This document shows positions 1 to 13,109 of a stretch of DNA of 64,000 bases, piece by piece. The position numbers were made by a program, and so were the translations under genes. The notes under the pieces are model-generated. The model searched no databases and was not told where the DNA came from. It saw only the letters and a list, made by a program, of their open reading frames with translations. Source of the stretch: Hysterangium stoloniferum (taxonomy: Eukaryota; Basidiomycota; Agaricomycetes; Hysterangiales; Hysterangiaceae). Where the stretch lies: the NCBI GenBank assembly GCA_015178975.1, contig WHVD01000019.1, positions 310,001 through 374,000 of the forward strand. The letters run 5' to 3'. How positions within the stretch are numbered: the stretch's first letter is position 1; every line of letters begins with the position of its first letter.

Positions 1-140
1 CGGAGGTCAAAGTCGGAAGTCGGGGATTGGAAGTCGGGAATGGGAGACCGGAAGTCGGATATTGAAACATCCGGGAACGGGTCGTAACACGGCCCCACAA
101 CATAGCATTAGTGAGCCGCTGACTCATTACACTGGAATGT
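1..140. repeat. LTR-like repeat end
   Basis: The stretch repeats short variants of GGAAGTCGGGAAT and then reads GTAACACGGCCCC. A diverged relative with the same order (AGCCGG/GGATTGGAG repeats, a TATTGAAGTATC-like motif, then TGTAACAGTACCCCCC) lies at 63,560-63,690. A TGTAACA plus C-run start is common at LTR termini, so both ends of the window probably touch copies of one LTR family. No complete element is visible. Confidence 0.4.
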
Positions 141-889
141 GATGGAGTCGTCGGGAACCTTTACTAATATATTATATTACCAATATAAGCACCTCCTGCA
201 AAATGAACTTACATAAGTGAAATTGGCATGATCAGGAGGATGAGATGATCCTGACATGATGTGGGAAGGCATACCATAAATGCAGGTAACCAAATCATGA
301 TTAGGTCTTCCACAATGATGACAGTGACCCTCATTGTGTCAGGGGACCCTCTGTCACAGACCCCAGGGAGCACCATTTCTTATTGAAGTCCCTGAGTCCA
401 CAATTCCAACCCCATGCCTTTCATCACTTTCCCTCTCCTTGTGGATATCAACTACTCTGGCTAATACATGCCTCTGAGGAGTGACTAACTTCAGGAGCTT
501 GTAGCATTAATGTTCCATTGTGGGAAGGGCTCCTATTCTGTATTAGGTAGAGTTAACTATTTTTAGACTACTGGGTGTCTATGAGTCACACCTCACAGGG
601 GGAATTCCTTAGACTGTTTCTCTTCAGATTTCCTCCTGCTAGGTGAGTTAGGTAGTTGTTTGTATATATATATCAGTTCTAATATAACTTCAGATTCCCT
701 CCTGCTAGCCTAGTGTGAATACTATTGGTAGCAGGGGTTGCCCTTACACATTGGTGGGATTGCACCAATGATACCCTTTGTCATCTAAAGGACAATTACA
801 TACATAGGTATGGTCCCATATTCTGATTTCTGACCTGAAAACTGCAAATCACCTCTAGTAGTTCATCCACCCTGACCTAAAAATGAAGT

Positions 890-1465
890 CTCAATCAGCT
901 CAGTTTTGATACTGATAACTGAAGTGGAGGAACCAATAGAATGTTAATGATATCAGAAAGTGAGCCTCATTCTTGGCAGTAAGAATACTAGTGTAAACAG
1001 TATGATAGAAAGGATGAAGACCAACAATAATGATGTCACCAATAAAAATATCACTGAATGGAACTCCAAGAGCACTTGACAAAACTTCTGAATTGATTGG
1101 ATGTACACCTCAATGGGTTTGGAAGGATTTTACTTGGTTGCCATGAAGGCTTCTACAGCTTTGACCCTATGAGCCATGGTAAACTTCTGAAAATAGACAT
1201 GAACAGCCTTCCAGGGTGCCAATCCAGAGCTGATATTGTACACCCTTGACTGGAGTTGAGGAGAGATGTGACAATAGATAAAGAAGGCTGCCTGTCCATC
1301 CTCTACTGTGACCTTATCTGCTGGGACAACAGCATTGGAATCATTAGTGATCCAGGTGAAGACAGCACCCAGGAAACACATCTTCATTGCTCTCTTCCAC
1401 TCATAGTAGCTGTCCTCAACAAGGAGAGGAGCACTAAAGAAGATGGAGGTAAGACCAGAGGACAT
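890..1465 (-). mobile_element. Ty1/copia gag relic
   Basis: The minus strand encodes a decayed gag (UBN2-type) polypeptide of a copia retrotransposon. Visible signatures are a Y-x2-W-x2-AMK segment near the start (YYEWKRAMKM), the helix segment ending in LQSRVYNISSGLAPWKAV, and a downstream block reading PFSDIFIGDIIIVGL followed by VTSILTAKNE-like sequence at 1,082-900. The two blocks are broken by stops and frame changes. The surrounding sequence (about 190-1,740) is almost free of CpG, unlike the host genes. Pol domains are not adjacent; a related RT/RNase H relic lies at 58.6-59.7 kb. Assignment to copia gag rests on remembered family patterns. Confidence 0.55.
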
Positions 1466-1740
1466 GATGTTGGATGGAAGGGTTCAGGAAGTGTTGGAAT
1501 AGGAGTACTGATAAGGGAAGTATGTGGAGCTGGTGGAGATTTAATGGAGGCCAGGGCCTATAACCTATTAGAATAGATGATAGAAGGACACAGAAGTCAC
1601 CAGGAGTGACAAAAGTCAGACTCTGACTCAAACTTGAATGACAATAGATTGCCAATACATAGATAGTGCTATAGTAAGTACATGTGGGTACATATGGGTC
1701 TGAACCACACACAACTAACACACGATTGACACAAGACAAG

Positions 1741-4700
1741 GATAAGCCCGTTTCAAAAGTACATATATTTTCTATTTTGATGATTGGGCAGAAAGCATGT
1801 AAATATCAGGTTCAATTTCCAAGCAAAAAGTTCTCTCAAAAAAGGTATATCTCTCTCTGACGTTTGTCGGTGTTTATCTCTTTTAGCAGTACCATTGTCT
1901 GTGGGATAAACCTGTGATATGGGTACCATCTATCTTATGCTGCATTCACATTCACGCTTAAAAATCTCATGCCTCCCCTAGCAGATCAGATCAAGGTAAA
2001 TCTCTCCACGTTTCAAGACATCTTACAGGCATCTATCTGCGTCGAAGCCAAGTCCCCCCGCTGTCGCGCTTGAGATCGATGAAATATGTTTTCAACTTCT
2101 CTCCACGTGCGACTATATTATTCACGGTCTTTAGATCCTGTTTTTGGCATGAACTACTAGCATCACGTCTATACCGTCATCACACCTTCTGGTTCATACC
2201 GGGTGCTCAGGATTCATATAAATAGTTTTTTTTTTTTTTGAAAGGCATAGCATTCCGGCCCTTCATTTCGCAAATCCACGTGGAGTGGCGATAGATATCG
2301 CCATCAATTTTTAAAAAGAGCTTCTCTGGGCGACAATAAGCAGTGACGAACTTGGTCCCTTCTCACTGGCACCTGCCACGACGGCAAAACGTTTGTTCCG
2401 TCCGTCCCCGACAGCCTCCTCGACACTTCAAGTGCCCAATTGATAGACTCCAACATCTTCCCGCCGAATACCATGCCGGATGATGTTCAAGAGATAGCTG
2501 AAAATAATATGGAGGATGCCCTCGCGTTCATGATGCAGGTGGTGATATCCTCGAGAAGTACCTTCGATGCGAAGTCATCAAACGGCGGGAAAAACTACTC
2601 ACATTCATGGAATATCTGCCCCAGCTAACGAAATGGCCTCATTCATCCCTCATGACGACTCCTACCACCCCCCGTGGATTCCGGGCGGAGCCCTTCGATC
2701 GGGAGTCAGATGGAATCACTCTATTAGAATATTTATTCATGTGTGCACTTATTATCGTGTTGTTACCCCTGCAAAAGACTTGGCCGTTGTCCCAATAGCA
2801 ATGGTCATTTGCTGTGTTTATTCCCTCTGTAATAGATAATATATGTGGCTGACGGCGTTTGCCCAAACCCGTAGGACTTGATGTTCGTGAGAAGAATAGT
2901 AGCTAAGTACAATCTCATCCATCTGGCGGCACTTGCCTTTTCCTGCCGAGTGCTCACTTCTGATGCTCCAGAAGTTCCATTGAAAGTTTGCCACTGGATA
3001 TCTGTCAATCTCTTTTCTCGTAGAGGTGTTGACGACGCGTACTAACCTTGTGCCTTGATTAAAAGTCGCAAGCCATTTGCAATGTCCATGGCACCATTGA
3101 AATACGTTAGTAAAACGCTTCTAATCGCCGGAATGTGCTCTCCAGGCTCTACGCCCGGCGGCTTCTGGAGGCAGCCAGATTCGGGAGAGCACGGGAACCG
3201 TTGAATTGAAAACCACTTTGCCGATGTAACTCGAGGCCAGCTGATTCCGCACGACTTGCAGTACTCTGGTTCTTCATCATATTTTGCGCGCAGCGTTCAA
3301 AGTACACATGCAGCGATTATTTATACGAGTGATAGGGTAAAAATAGGCATTTATGTCTCTTCGTGAGGAGAGAAAGTCTATTTTTGTCTTCTGCGCACTC
3401 TAAACAAACTCCAATCACAACTCATCTACTTATAATCCATCGTACCACATCAATTACATTATATGTTTAAAATAGTATTTTTCAGCGGATCATGAACACT
3501 TAGCAGTCAAACATCGGTTACTTACTCTTGATCGTGTAATGGTCATTTGTCACAATGTCACAAAAGCAATCTACACAAATTGAGATGCATGTATCAATGT
3601 CATCATAACGTTTAACGACTTTCAAAAATTATTCCCCTGAATAGACACTGCCTTAAGCATAAGATTCGACCGACATAAATTAAAGAGCGAACTTAGTAAG
3701 CGGCTCTGGACCGCCGCATTCCCACCCGTGTGGCATATTAGTATGCTGTTCCTGATTTTCTGGGTTTTAAGAAGCCCCTCATCCGCGTTTCCTTCACAAC
3801 TTGACATTTCACAGTTGATTGAGCCGCCAAGGGAATTATTGTATCCAATAGCATCGCCGTATATCAAAGGGGCCCGGGATCTGAGGTGTGCTATGTAATG
3901 TCCCCCTTGGACCACCCTCCTATGTTTGATCCTGAATGGGGGCACAGAGAGATGATCGTGCCAAAGTGTTGCCTCATAGAGCAAAGGTCTGTAGATCTCA
4001 TGCCTTAAGAGATTGACACAAGGATGCAGGGATGAGGGGTGTTGCCTAGCTCTACTTACCGAAAAGGTGATAAATGCAGCGGCCAAGCTTGATCTCATAT
4101 TCGGTTCCCAAGTAGGCTACATGCATAGAGACATGACCATCAGTTCCCAGACTGTCACGACTCGGACCGGTTGCTGCGATCAGGGCTCTTGGATTACTAA
4201 TCATGCCGAGTGCTCGCCGATCATTAGATTTTCTTACCTTACCTAATGGAGACAGATGCTACTAGAGTGTATGCAACGTTCAAGTGGTTTGTTCACCTCC
4301 ACTGCCACCACGTGCAAATATCGAGTACTGCCCTTGTCATCTTAATGTTTAACTCTTATAGATGCCTTCTTGATTCAGACGAAGATGCACAGCTTTATAA
4401 ATTCATGGGATATATTTACCAAACTTTGCGGCGATGATGTCGGCAGGGGAGCAAATCAAAACTGGCACGCTGTGATGTGACGTTTAAAGCGCCAAATTCC
4501 GGGTTTCAAAACACCGAAGCCGCGCTAGAGCGTGTGAAGAGGTGGGAAGACGCCATTCAGATATAGCAATACACTCTCCGATTTGCAGCTGCCAGAAGGA
4601 GGTGCTCCTGAAGTGGGCGCAAGAGATGTTTATATGTAATAAATAATTGTGGACTTAATCTGAGGGTAATGGACAACAGCTCAGTACTTAGGACTGTTTT

Positions 4701-5010
4701 CCATCAATTTTCCATACTTTACACCAGAATCTGTCGTCCGACGTGTTGTCCCTTTTTCAGTCAGGCGGGATGGACCGGAGCTAGGATACAAAATCGGTAC
4801 ACATAGATGACATCGGGCAGTCAGGGACTATAATCTAATCTGGAATAACAGAGATTATGATCTGGAATCTGAGTCGAACACGTGCATATAACATGAGGCA
4901 GACATAGACATAGAAGCAAAGCAAAAGCATAATGAAATGGGTGAGAAATGAAGGAATTGCCGTTCTAGACAGCAAGGGGAACCGGCGTCGGACTTTAACT
5001 CAGCCGGCGA
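1741..5010. other. No confident gene
   Basis: No complete gene was recognised. A coding-like stretch on the plus strand at about 2,470-2,798 reads coherently in two overlapping frames (a segment with GDILEKYLRCEVIKRREKLL ending in a hydrophobic tail and a stop at 2,798), which could be a frameshifted small membrane protein or a remnant. An open frame of 158 codons on the minus strand at 3,622-4,098 has no feature I recognise. The rest appears non-coding. Confidence 0.3.
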
Positions 5011-5019
5011 AATCTTGAG

Positions 5020-6310
5020 TCAACCAAGTTTGACAGTTGAATAGGACCACGTCGGAACTTCGGCCCATGCACCACTCGCAGATGAGCCTATCGTAGTGAT
5101 AGCTGGCTCACATGAGGCATCATCGCCGGGATTCACGCATGGACTGGATCCTGCAAATGTGTAGCCCTTATGGAAAGTGGTGAAATTAGTATGATGACGA
5201 ATAGTGGCTTGGGTGGTTCTTACATATCGGTATCTACCTGTTGGCTTCGAGATAGGCTCATAAGATATACTTGAATCGACTGAATAAATCGACTTATGCG
5301 ACGGAGAAGGACCCATTTGGACAATAGGGTGCGAATGAGTCTGTGGGATCCAAGACAAAAGAAGCGTTACTAGGATCGATGTGATTCTGAGACGGTTTTA
5401 AATGACGCCAGGCCACCGAGGGCACAGGATGGGGAAATGAGGATGGGATACTCGCCAAATATGCAGAACTAGCATCAGAAGATGCACTCGACCCAGACGA
5501 GGACCTTTGACGATTGTGACTAGAAAATGACCACCCAGAGGAAAGCGAATCGGGGGAATGAGAGGCGGGTGGCGGGTGAGGGTATTGCGCCCAAGTTACT
5601 GGCATGTCGCGCAGACTTGGTGCATCAACAGGCGACTCGGAAAGCGTTATACCAGAAATATTCTGTGGATAATATCCACGAGAGGAAGCCATGGAATGAG
5701 ATGCAGATAATGCTATCAGCCTCGAGTTTCCAACATCAACACCAGCAGTGTGGTCGATTGGAGAAGTGTTCGACTCCTAACAAAAAAAAGATATACACTA
5801 GGATCACATGTTCTTATTTATAAATGCCCGATGGCAAAACGTTTGCACTCGCCAAGTAAGCATATCGTGGCCCTTCGTCGTCCATAGAAAGCCTGCGTCG
5901 TTTGGTGTGTCTTGAGTGTAATTCATAGTCACCCGCCTCGGGAGGTGTCTGAATCTGTAAGGGAGGCGAGAGATAGCCTAGGGGCTGCGTCTGGTATTTT
6001 CGCAATTCGGCCCTGAGAGAATCGTTCTCTTCTTTCAACTCTCGTAGCTTCATTTGCGCAGACGGTAAACCCGTGACCTCGTCCGTAGAGAGCGCAAGGG
6101 CAGTCTGCAGCTTTGACACCGTCTGTTCGAGCTGGGGGAAGGTGTCAGCATGAAGTAAGAGAATGTCGACATGCAGCAGATAAGCACTTGTTCGATGTAC
6201 GCCTTTCGCTTTGCACGATGTCTGGCCTGTGCCTTCGCATTCCTGCTTTTACCGGCCCAGATATCATTGGGAGAAATATCGCTGGCTGGACTGGCTGCAG
6301 CAGAGGACAT
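5020..6310 (-). CDS. bZIP transcription factor
   Basis: Probable nuclear DNA-binding regulator of the bZIP class. Exon 1 (6,310-6,188, 41 codons) carries the basic region KSRNAKAQARHRAKRKAYIEQ with the N-x7-R signature (N24, R32). A 56-bp intron follows, and exon 2 (6,131-5,841) starts exactly ten residues after that Arg with LEQTVSKLQ, the correct spacing for the first zipper leucine, then continues with LKEENDSLRAEL. A second intron (5,840-5,777, weak GTTTTG donor) keeps the frame into exon 3 (from 5,776), a Ser/Pro-rich region. The end is less certain: a frame change is needed between about 5,430 and 5,324 to reach the stop at 5,020. An intron with acceptor CCCACAG fits (donor near 5,416), but a frameshift cannot be excluded. 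The subfamily (Yap/Gcn4-like or other) cannot be told. Confidence 0.75.
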
Positions 6311-7561
6311 GGTGGTCAGTGAAAAAGAAAGGGGAAGCGGAATTGTACAAACAAAACTCACGTGCGGAACTCTCATTAAGTAGATTAGTCGCTTATTGAA
6401 ATTCGTGTTGGTTACTGGTCACGTGTCACACTCCGATCTGTCCGCTCTTCCATAGAACGCTAGATGTCAGTCACTCCACAAGCTCAACACGTTCCCTGCC
6501 TTCTCTTCGATTGGCCTTCATAACCGGTTTCTTGGCTGTAATACAACCCTTCAAGAATCGGGGATAAATTCGTTTGGAGTGAAGCACCATATAGTTGTGG
6601 CCTTCAGTTGGTTGCGACGTATTGCGTCTTGGCCTTCTTGCATCTAGCCCCGGATATCGCCTGGGCAAATTTATTCGGTCAACCCACTCAAAGAAATAAT
6701 GATTAGTCATCGCTTTTCCCAACTCGCGTATCCATCAAGTCGACCCCAGCCCGTAGACGCTGGCATTCGGGACACATCCGGCTTTCCGCTCAATCGCGTC
6801 TTCAGCTCACTTGCTTTACTCTGCTCTAAAGACCGCAAAACCTTGGCCTCAACCGAGTATCCGAGGGAAACGCACTGACATGGCGGTGCCGACGCTCACT
6901 GCGATCCACTACGCCACAGGGCCTGTCTCCCAAAGATTGGCGAGTCATATTGCCTGATGCATGGTTCGCGTCGTGTCACTCGAGAAACGCAAGTTCAGTC
7001 GGCTGTGTGTTCTCCTGTCTTTAATATCTGAGTTTAGCCTCTGGCAGAACCTCGTTTTGCGCGAGACGGACTGTCCGTATTCTCTTGGTCGTATCTGATC
7101 ACGGGGTATCAGTTCTTCACAACATTGGGACCTGTCACTCGGAATTGCCATTCATTTCTTCTGTGTCGCCGGCTTGTTTCCCATGTTAAGCAATTCCACC
7201 TTTTGGCACTCGCAAACGATATCTGACTCTATTGAAAATGTTTCTGGACCTGACACGTCAGTTGTCGAGACAATTTCGGCTATATGGGCATCTAATTAGT
7301 ACACGAGTCGTCCCAAAACTCCCAACTCTGCCTTCAACCAAAAAACTATAATTTTGACATTATTTGAAAGTAGTGTTTGTCATAATACTTTCCGCATGAG
7401 TGCCAGATTTAGCATCTCAATACGTGTATTAATTAACCCCTATAACCCCCAAGCCAAATTGCATATCACTGGTACTACATTATTACCCAACTCAGCCGAG
7501 CCCTTATAATTTCCTGTACAGGGGAACGTCGATGTGGTTTTTAAATCCAATGGATTCACTC
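6311..7561. other. Intergenic, no gene seen
   Basis: Spacer upstream of the bZIP start and downstream of the EMC2 stop, both genes pointing the same way. It should hold the bZIP promoter and the EMC2 3' end. Open frames here are short and show no family pattern. Confidence 0.4.
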
Positions 7562-8801
7562 TTACCGATTTGGTCCACTCAGCCATGCTAAGAATACATC
7601 TCTACCTTGTACCTGAGAAACAGCCGACGTCGAACGGTATACTTCGGCAAGCTGTTCCGTAGCAAGCTCGTCCAATAATCTCAGATGTTCGGCAGAGGGC
7701 GGCTGTGTTTGAGACTCCGAGGGTAAGCTTGGGGAAGACAAGAGACGCGTCGCTGACTAGCGGAGGATTACCAATGAGTTAGAACGTTTCACTAAATATA
7801 CAATATACCGTTTTTAGCCCCCACCACGCCCGTTTTGCAGCATTTCCTTGTACAGGGTCTGGTTCATCCATGTCGATGACCCTTAGGTATGTTTTGAGTG
7901 CCAGTGGAATGTCCCCAGCCGTGTATGCAGTTTCTGCAAAGCGTAACACATAAAATGGGTTCTGCGATGCTAAAACAAGGACGTGTGCCAGTGATTGCAA
8001 AGAGAGGGTATAGCTTCGGTTAATAATAACAAGGCATGAAATTCAAATAGATAAAAGTTATTGATCCGAAATTACGGGAAATAGAAAATATACGCACAGA
8101 TTTAATTCTGCATAAATATCAGAAAGTTCAGTCCAGGCTTCGACATCTGTGTAAAATATATCTAAATATCTTGTAAGCTCTTCTACCGCTTTTTGAATAG
8201 TGTGTGAGCCTTGACTCCGGAGGACGGCTATTTGACGTTTCCACAAAGCCTTTTATCGAGGAGGCGCGCCAAAAATAGATGAGCGCGGAAACAGTCATAC
8301 ACAGGACCAAACATCTTAGAACGGATATGACGCACTACATTCGTATCATCCTCAACTAATGCAGCCTCGTAGAAATTAAGAGCATCTTGGGGCTTATCAC
8401 CAGCCTCGATGCGGATGCCTTTCAGGCATTCGACGCGTGGGGATCCTGGGAATTCTTCCACGAGCTGTTCAATGCATTCCTAATGAGGGAAGTTTAGTCA
8501 GTCACCGGACTCGACCCTGCAACACGTTGCAGAACCCACATCCGCAATGTCGAGGCGTCCGATATCCAACGAAGCCAGTGCTAACTGTTCTAAGAAGGAC
8601 CAGGCTACGCACGTAACGCTTAAAGTCAGTCCAATTGACTGATAAGGAACATTTCACAGTGATGGGCTTCGCACCATCATTTCCCATCTTCTTGTACCCA
8701 CCGCTGTGCAGAACAATGAGGCCTTGCTTCACTGTTTGTTCCGACGCGCGAGTGCCTCTCGCTCTCCAACTCGCTAGTTGATCCGTGGACACAGCAGACA
8801 T
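7562..8801 (-). CDS. EMC2: ER membrane complex subunit 2 (TPR protein)
   Basis: EMC2 is the cytosolic TPR scaffold of the ER membrane protein complex, which inserts tail-anchored and multi-pass proteins. Six exons can be joined without breaking frame: 8,801-8,675, 8,589-8,540, 8,479-8,336, 8,249-8,098, 8,013-7,809 and 7,756-7,562, giving 290 residues, close to the family length. Family-typical stretches in order are EQLALASLDIGRLDIADECI, EEFPGSPRVECLKG, WKRQIAVLRSQG, VEAWTELSDIYAELNL, and NPFYVLRFAETAYTAGDIPLAL, matching successive TPR helices. The ATG at 8,801 is the only in-frame start before the first recognisable segment. Introns are 52-86 bp with standard GT-AG ends. The gene looks intact. 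It is unlinked to its neighbours in function. Confidence 0.88.
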
Positions 8802-9950
8802 AGTTGACGGTTATAATGTAGAGTATACGTAAGATGATCGTTGGTAAAGGATGGAGAAATCCTGTCAAAGCACTTTGAGCTGAAGTGAGGTACACAAGAT
8901 TCGGGCGTCAAAGAGTGGATCCAGCAAACTGGCCTACTCCACGACAGAGATGTTCCTTCTGATTATCATCACTGCACACTAATTGACTGCAGGACCTTTT
9001 TTCGATAAAAACAATCGCTAGATATCTGATAAGAAATGCCTATTTTAGATACATTTTCATCTGGCTGGTTCCAGGGCTTTTTCAATGATTGACAACTCTT
9101 CCTCAGGATGAGCCCTGAACTTTAATTGGCCCTAAAAATTATCCCTATTCTCTAACTTGTTACTCATTTGTTCCCGGGTGGACCAAGTGACTTAGTTTGG
9201 CGAAACAAAATGTTATCCCGATCCATGCCCTTTGTTTTCAACTGAAATGCATTTTTTGTCGCAGCGTATGTATCTCCGCATCGCTGTTGCGCTGTTGTCA
9301 TCTGAATCGGAGTTCCTGTGAGCCATTCGATTTTCTGACTGATACGTTTCCTAAGGTACAAACCGTCAAAAAACAATGGCTTTGAGACTTTTATGTGATT
9401 TCGCCACAAGAAAAAGAAGTCTTATATATATCCTTATAATCTACTGTGTCTTCTAAGCCCCGAATATTAGGGGTATCAGGGTAGACGTGCCCCAGCCTAC
9501 CCGGCCGTGTATCCCGAAGTTCCTGTTCACGGAGCAACAACAGGTTGTCAGAGTATAGAGAATTCCGGGCGTGTTCCGCAGTCGTTGTCGATTTTGAGAA
9601 GACGAGCTGTGGCTGAGTTGGCCTGGAAAACAGTCTCTATAACACACATTGTGGATGCTGGGTTTTTAAAAACAGCCAATTACTTTCTAAGCGAATATTT
9701 GCACCCCCCCCAGGTAAATGCGGACGGGAGGAGGAGGTGCTGTGCCGTGAGGGTGTACGAGGGAACAACTGCCTCGATTGGATAAATCACGATGGGATGC
9801 CGGATCCTGTAAGCGAGGGGGCGACGGAAAACAATGTAAATGGGGTTGTGTCTCTCTTGAAGGGGGAGATGATGGGGAATCCAATAATAGGATATAGAAT
9901 ACAGTAAAGGCGATGACATGCGGTAAAGATGTTGTGAAGATCAGGACATG
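8802..9950. other. Intergenic, no gene seen
   Basis: AT-rich spacer upstream of EMC2. Several antisense-overlapping open frames of 60-100 codons are present, none with a recognisable motif or splice-compatible neighbour. Confidence 0.35.
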
Positions 9951-11650
9951 TTAGGATATTGTTCTGCACCCGAGAAGGCACATATAGTCTCCATGTAGAA
10001 GCACCTTCGATATGAACTGTCCGTCGCCCATTGTGAAGGTATCGAGTGATTGGGTACAAGGCTGATCGCAGTCGCACGCATTTCCGAAAGACATGGAGAA
10101 CTGCAAACGCCGGCAAATTAGCAATGGAGGTGAGTATATTTCCGGGACCGGCCACATCGAAGTCTCTGAATATGAGCATGAGATTTGTTGAGATAGGATG
10201 AAGGTTTCCATGCGTCGGTGTGGCACTAGATCTCCTAGTATAAGGCATCACTTGACGTATTTGAATTTGCGCATTCTGGGAGCAGTAAAGGAATGTAGGG
10301 TTGAAGGCTTTGCCATCAGTTCACACAAAAAGAACAAATTCTACGCCTGAATTAGCGGTAGCATCTCTGACCCAAGGTCTCATCGCAATATTAGGTTCAG
10401 TTACAATCAAAGTATGAGGATGAGACTCTCGCATTGATCGGAAAACACGACTGTGCCTCCGTCATTAGGAGTATCTATCGCAAGACGGTGTTCTGAAACC
10501 TTTGGGAAACCGCACCATTCTCTATTTGTGAATTTTTGAACCAACTGGTACAAGGGGATAATAAATGAACGTTATTTCGGCTATTAAGGTCTCTTTAATA
10601 TTTCAACGAGCATTAGAGAACCCATGGGGCAAAGTCACGGGCAATTGAATAGTAGACCGGCACTGCCAGGGTTTTAAATGTGATTTCGGCCACCGCAGAG
10701 TGCTCGTACAAGGCGATGGGATCGGATGGCAGTGAGTTAACTTTGACAGATGGAAAGGTTGGCGTGCAAGAAGGTTCGACCGTGATCACGTCAAACCATC
10801 CATTTCATTTACCTTCTTAAGGTGAGATTGATTGGTCCTAGGGATTATGACGTTTCATGAAAAGGTGTGGCTGACAAACGGCATTTGGAAAGATGAGGTT
10901 CAAGCAATACGCTGCCAACGCAACAGCACCTGTATCTATTTGGTTATCGATCATACATTATGGGCTGTGCTTCCGGAAACAAAATAATACATAACTTGGG
11001 GGTTATTCTGAAAATGCTATGTGGTGAGATTGAGATGTGAGCTCCTTCTGGCATGGCGAGAATGGAGTCGCTGTCAAGGCTAACAATATCGACACTGGTA
11101 GCTGGGCCGGCAGGAGCTAAAGTCGACGTCACAATTGCGAGAATACCGGTGATGACAGGATTGACATAATAGGTTGACGTGTGCCGAGGGTATGCCAACT
11201 GTAGGGAACCGAATCAAGCGTGGAAAGCCTCGGTGGTGGCGCTCCTCCCCGCTTATGGGAGAGTAGCCGAAAGAACACTTGACTCGATCATTTCTTCGCT
11301 CCGTGAGCCAACCTTTGCCTTATCGAGCATTGCTACTTACTTTCAGTTCGGAGATTAAGGAGTAAAGGGGTAGGAGTGTGAGTGATATATAGCTGATGTG
11401 TAACTCCTGGTTTAACGAAGCCTAATATCGCGACAATCAGTCCTGTAGAGAACACTTGTTTGGGTTAAAGTCTTACCCTGTTAGGTCAAAAGGTGTATCC
11501 AACGATTATAGTGTTAAGGGCACAGATAAAGCAGCAGATCAAGTACGCAACTGCTTGCCACGTGAATAATTCTTCAGCCACTCTGTCAACGTGTGAGGCC
11601 TCCTCATAATTATTTTGATTGTCGAGATTCTCAAGATTGGCGAATTGCAT
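9951..11650 (-). other. Unassigned coding-like exons (minus strand)
   Basis: Several stretches on the minus strand read like exons but could not be assembled into one gene or a known family. They are: 11,650-11,486, an acidic segment followed by a hydrophobic helix (AYLICCFICALNTIIVGY); 11,198-10,944, starting near a possible helix VITGILAIVTSTLAP; 10,802-10,613, containing ALYEHSAVAEITFKTLAVPV; 10,544-10,407 after a good CCAG acceptor, containing REWCGFPKVSEHRLAID; and 10,226-9,951, with a Cys-containing segment CDCDQPC. They may be parts of one intron-rich membrane protein, or decayed pieces of more than one gene. No function is proposed. Confidence 0.3.
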
Positions 11651-12106
11651 TTAATGCCCATACACGAGGCTCGCTGAAGTTTAGCGAGATGTCACTGGGA
11701 ATTTAGCTGGGTATGTAAGTTGAGGATATGGAACGCGGGGGTGGGCTTGGCACCTGTCACTCAGGTGTCGGCAAGAGGTATTGCTTCATATATATTCTAT
11801 GAGAATCCGAAGCCAAGCGCTGTGCTCTGGAGAGAACCGGAAGTGCTACAGCTAGGTTTACAACACACTGTGGCGTTCAACCAGTTCAAAATTCAACCCA
11901 CTTCGGTCCGCATCCTCGCGTTGGCCCTTATCAATTGCTTGGCAAACTGTTAGGAACATCAAAAATACTACCATATAGAGGTATTTCTCATGTCCGTAAG
12001 CCTCGCTTGTCGCGTCTGGTTGCTGATGGAGATCATCTTGTGTGACAATAGAGCAGTGACAATCTTTTCTGTTGGCCTTGTGGTGGGAGGATGCTATGAA
12101 AGGCAG

Positions 12107-12430
12107 CATCCTGGGAATAGAAATTATTCATCCTAGGTAAAGTGACTCTCATGGGAGTTTCTTGGTATCCAAAGTGCCGCTGATGCTGGGGTGGCGGCGG
12201 GTAGTCCAAAATATTGCGGTGCTTGGTCTGCCATAATAATAATAAAAATAGATATTTGTTTATTATATTACATAAACTACTATATAGTTGCGGTCCAAAT
12301 GGCCAAGAAAAATAAACAAGTGTTGTGTTCCTACCGCCACAGTAGTTTGATCGCCTTGCTACTGGCGCATCACGCGTCCCGGACGAACTTTAGAACGTCA
12401 GGGACAATATTCAGAAATGATAACGGTTAT
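12107..12430. repeat. Dispersed repeat, copy 1
   Basis: About 320 bp that reappears in diverged form at 37,675-38,000 in the same orientation. Shared blocks in the same order include GGTAAAGTGAC, CCAAAGTGCCGCTG, TTGTTTATTATATTACAT, a GAAA(A/C)AAACA segment, and the GTTCCTA/AGTTTG segment. No open frame is shared, so it is probably a non-autonomous element or solo LTR. The ends were not defined. Confidence 0.6.
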
Positions 12431-12477
12431 TATGTTTATTATCGCACTTACTAGCGAAGGGCTGTTCCGTCTTGTCA

Positions 12478-12690
12478 TTAATGAAATATTAGCAAACTAA
12501 ATGGGTTTCCTGATGTTCATGAGGCACACCATTCAATTTGCTAATATAAGCCATTCCGTATTAAGCATGTTTTAACCGAAAACAAGCTCCGGAATCTCTC
12601 CTATTGCAACTGATGAAATATCAACAAACTGAATTAGTTCCGGATATTCATATGAGGCACACCATTCAGCTTGCTAATATATATTACATA
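12478..12690. repeat. Imperfect direct repeat, about 65 bp
   Basis: Two similar blocks, about 12,485-12,546 and 12,612-12,673, share GAAATAT-AACAAACT, ATTCAT(AT)GAGGCACACC, and CATTCA-TTGCTAATATA. They lie directly after the dispersed repeat at 12.1-12.43 kb and may be part of it. The following 12,700-13,020 is very AT-rich with no gene. Confidence 0.5.
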
Positions 12691-13109
12691 GTTGTAAATA
12701 CATTTATTCTAGTAATAGCTACAATACCAGCCCGTCATAGATGCCATCCAATAGACGAAAACACTCTTCGACTTTAAATTCTTACACGGTCTCTTGGCAT
12801 ATGTGAGGTATCAGCTTTATCTCATAATTTTCTCTTAATTTTCTTTGAATTTATCAATATTTTCTCGAATTTATTGTATTTTTATTATATTTTTATTGTG
12901 AAATATAGGCTCTATTCCTTTTAACTTCGCATAATAATAGCATATATGAACTCATATTATGCTATTATATCTTAGTTAATTTATTATAATTTTTAACTAA
13001 TTATTTATATTTTATTTACTTAGTTATTACCTTTCGGCACTTGCTGCAGCTCAGTTTGCGCATTTTTGAAGTCATGTGACTTATTAGATAAGCCTCCGGT
13101 GTTGGGATG

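Noticed and set aside
6840-6930. tRNA-like sequence on the minus strand (TGGCGTAGTGGA resembles an A box).
   Set aside because: The acceptor stem does not close, the B box is poor (GGTTGAGGCC) and no convincing anticodon arm forms.
9787-10251. A 154-codon minus-strand open frame as a gene.
   Set aside because: It overlaps another protein-like frame at 9,951-10,226, and neither has a family match; treated only as part of the uncertain region.
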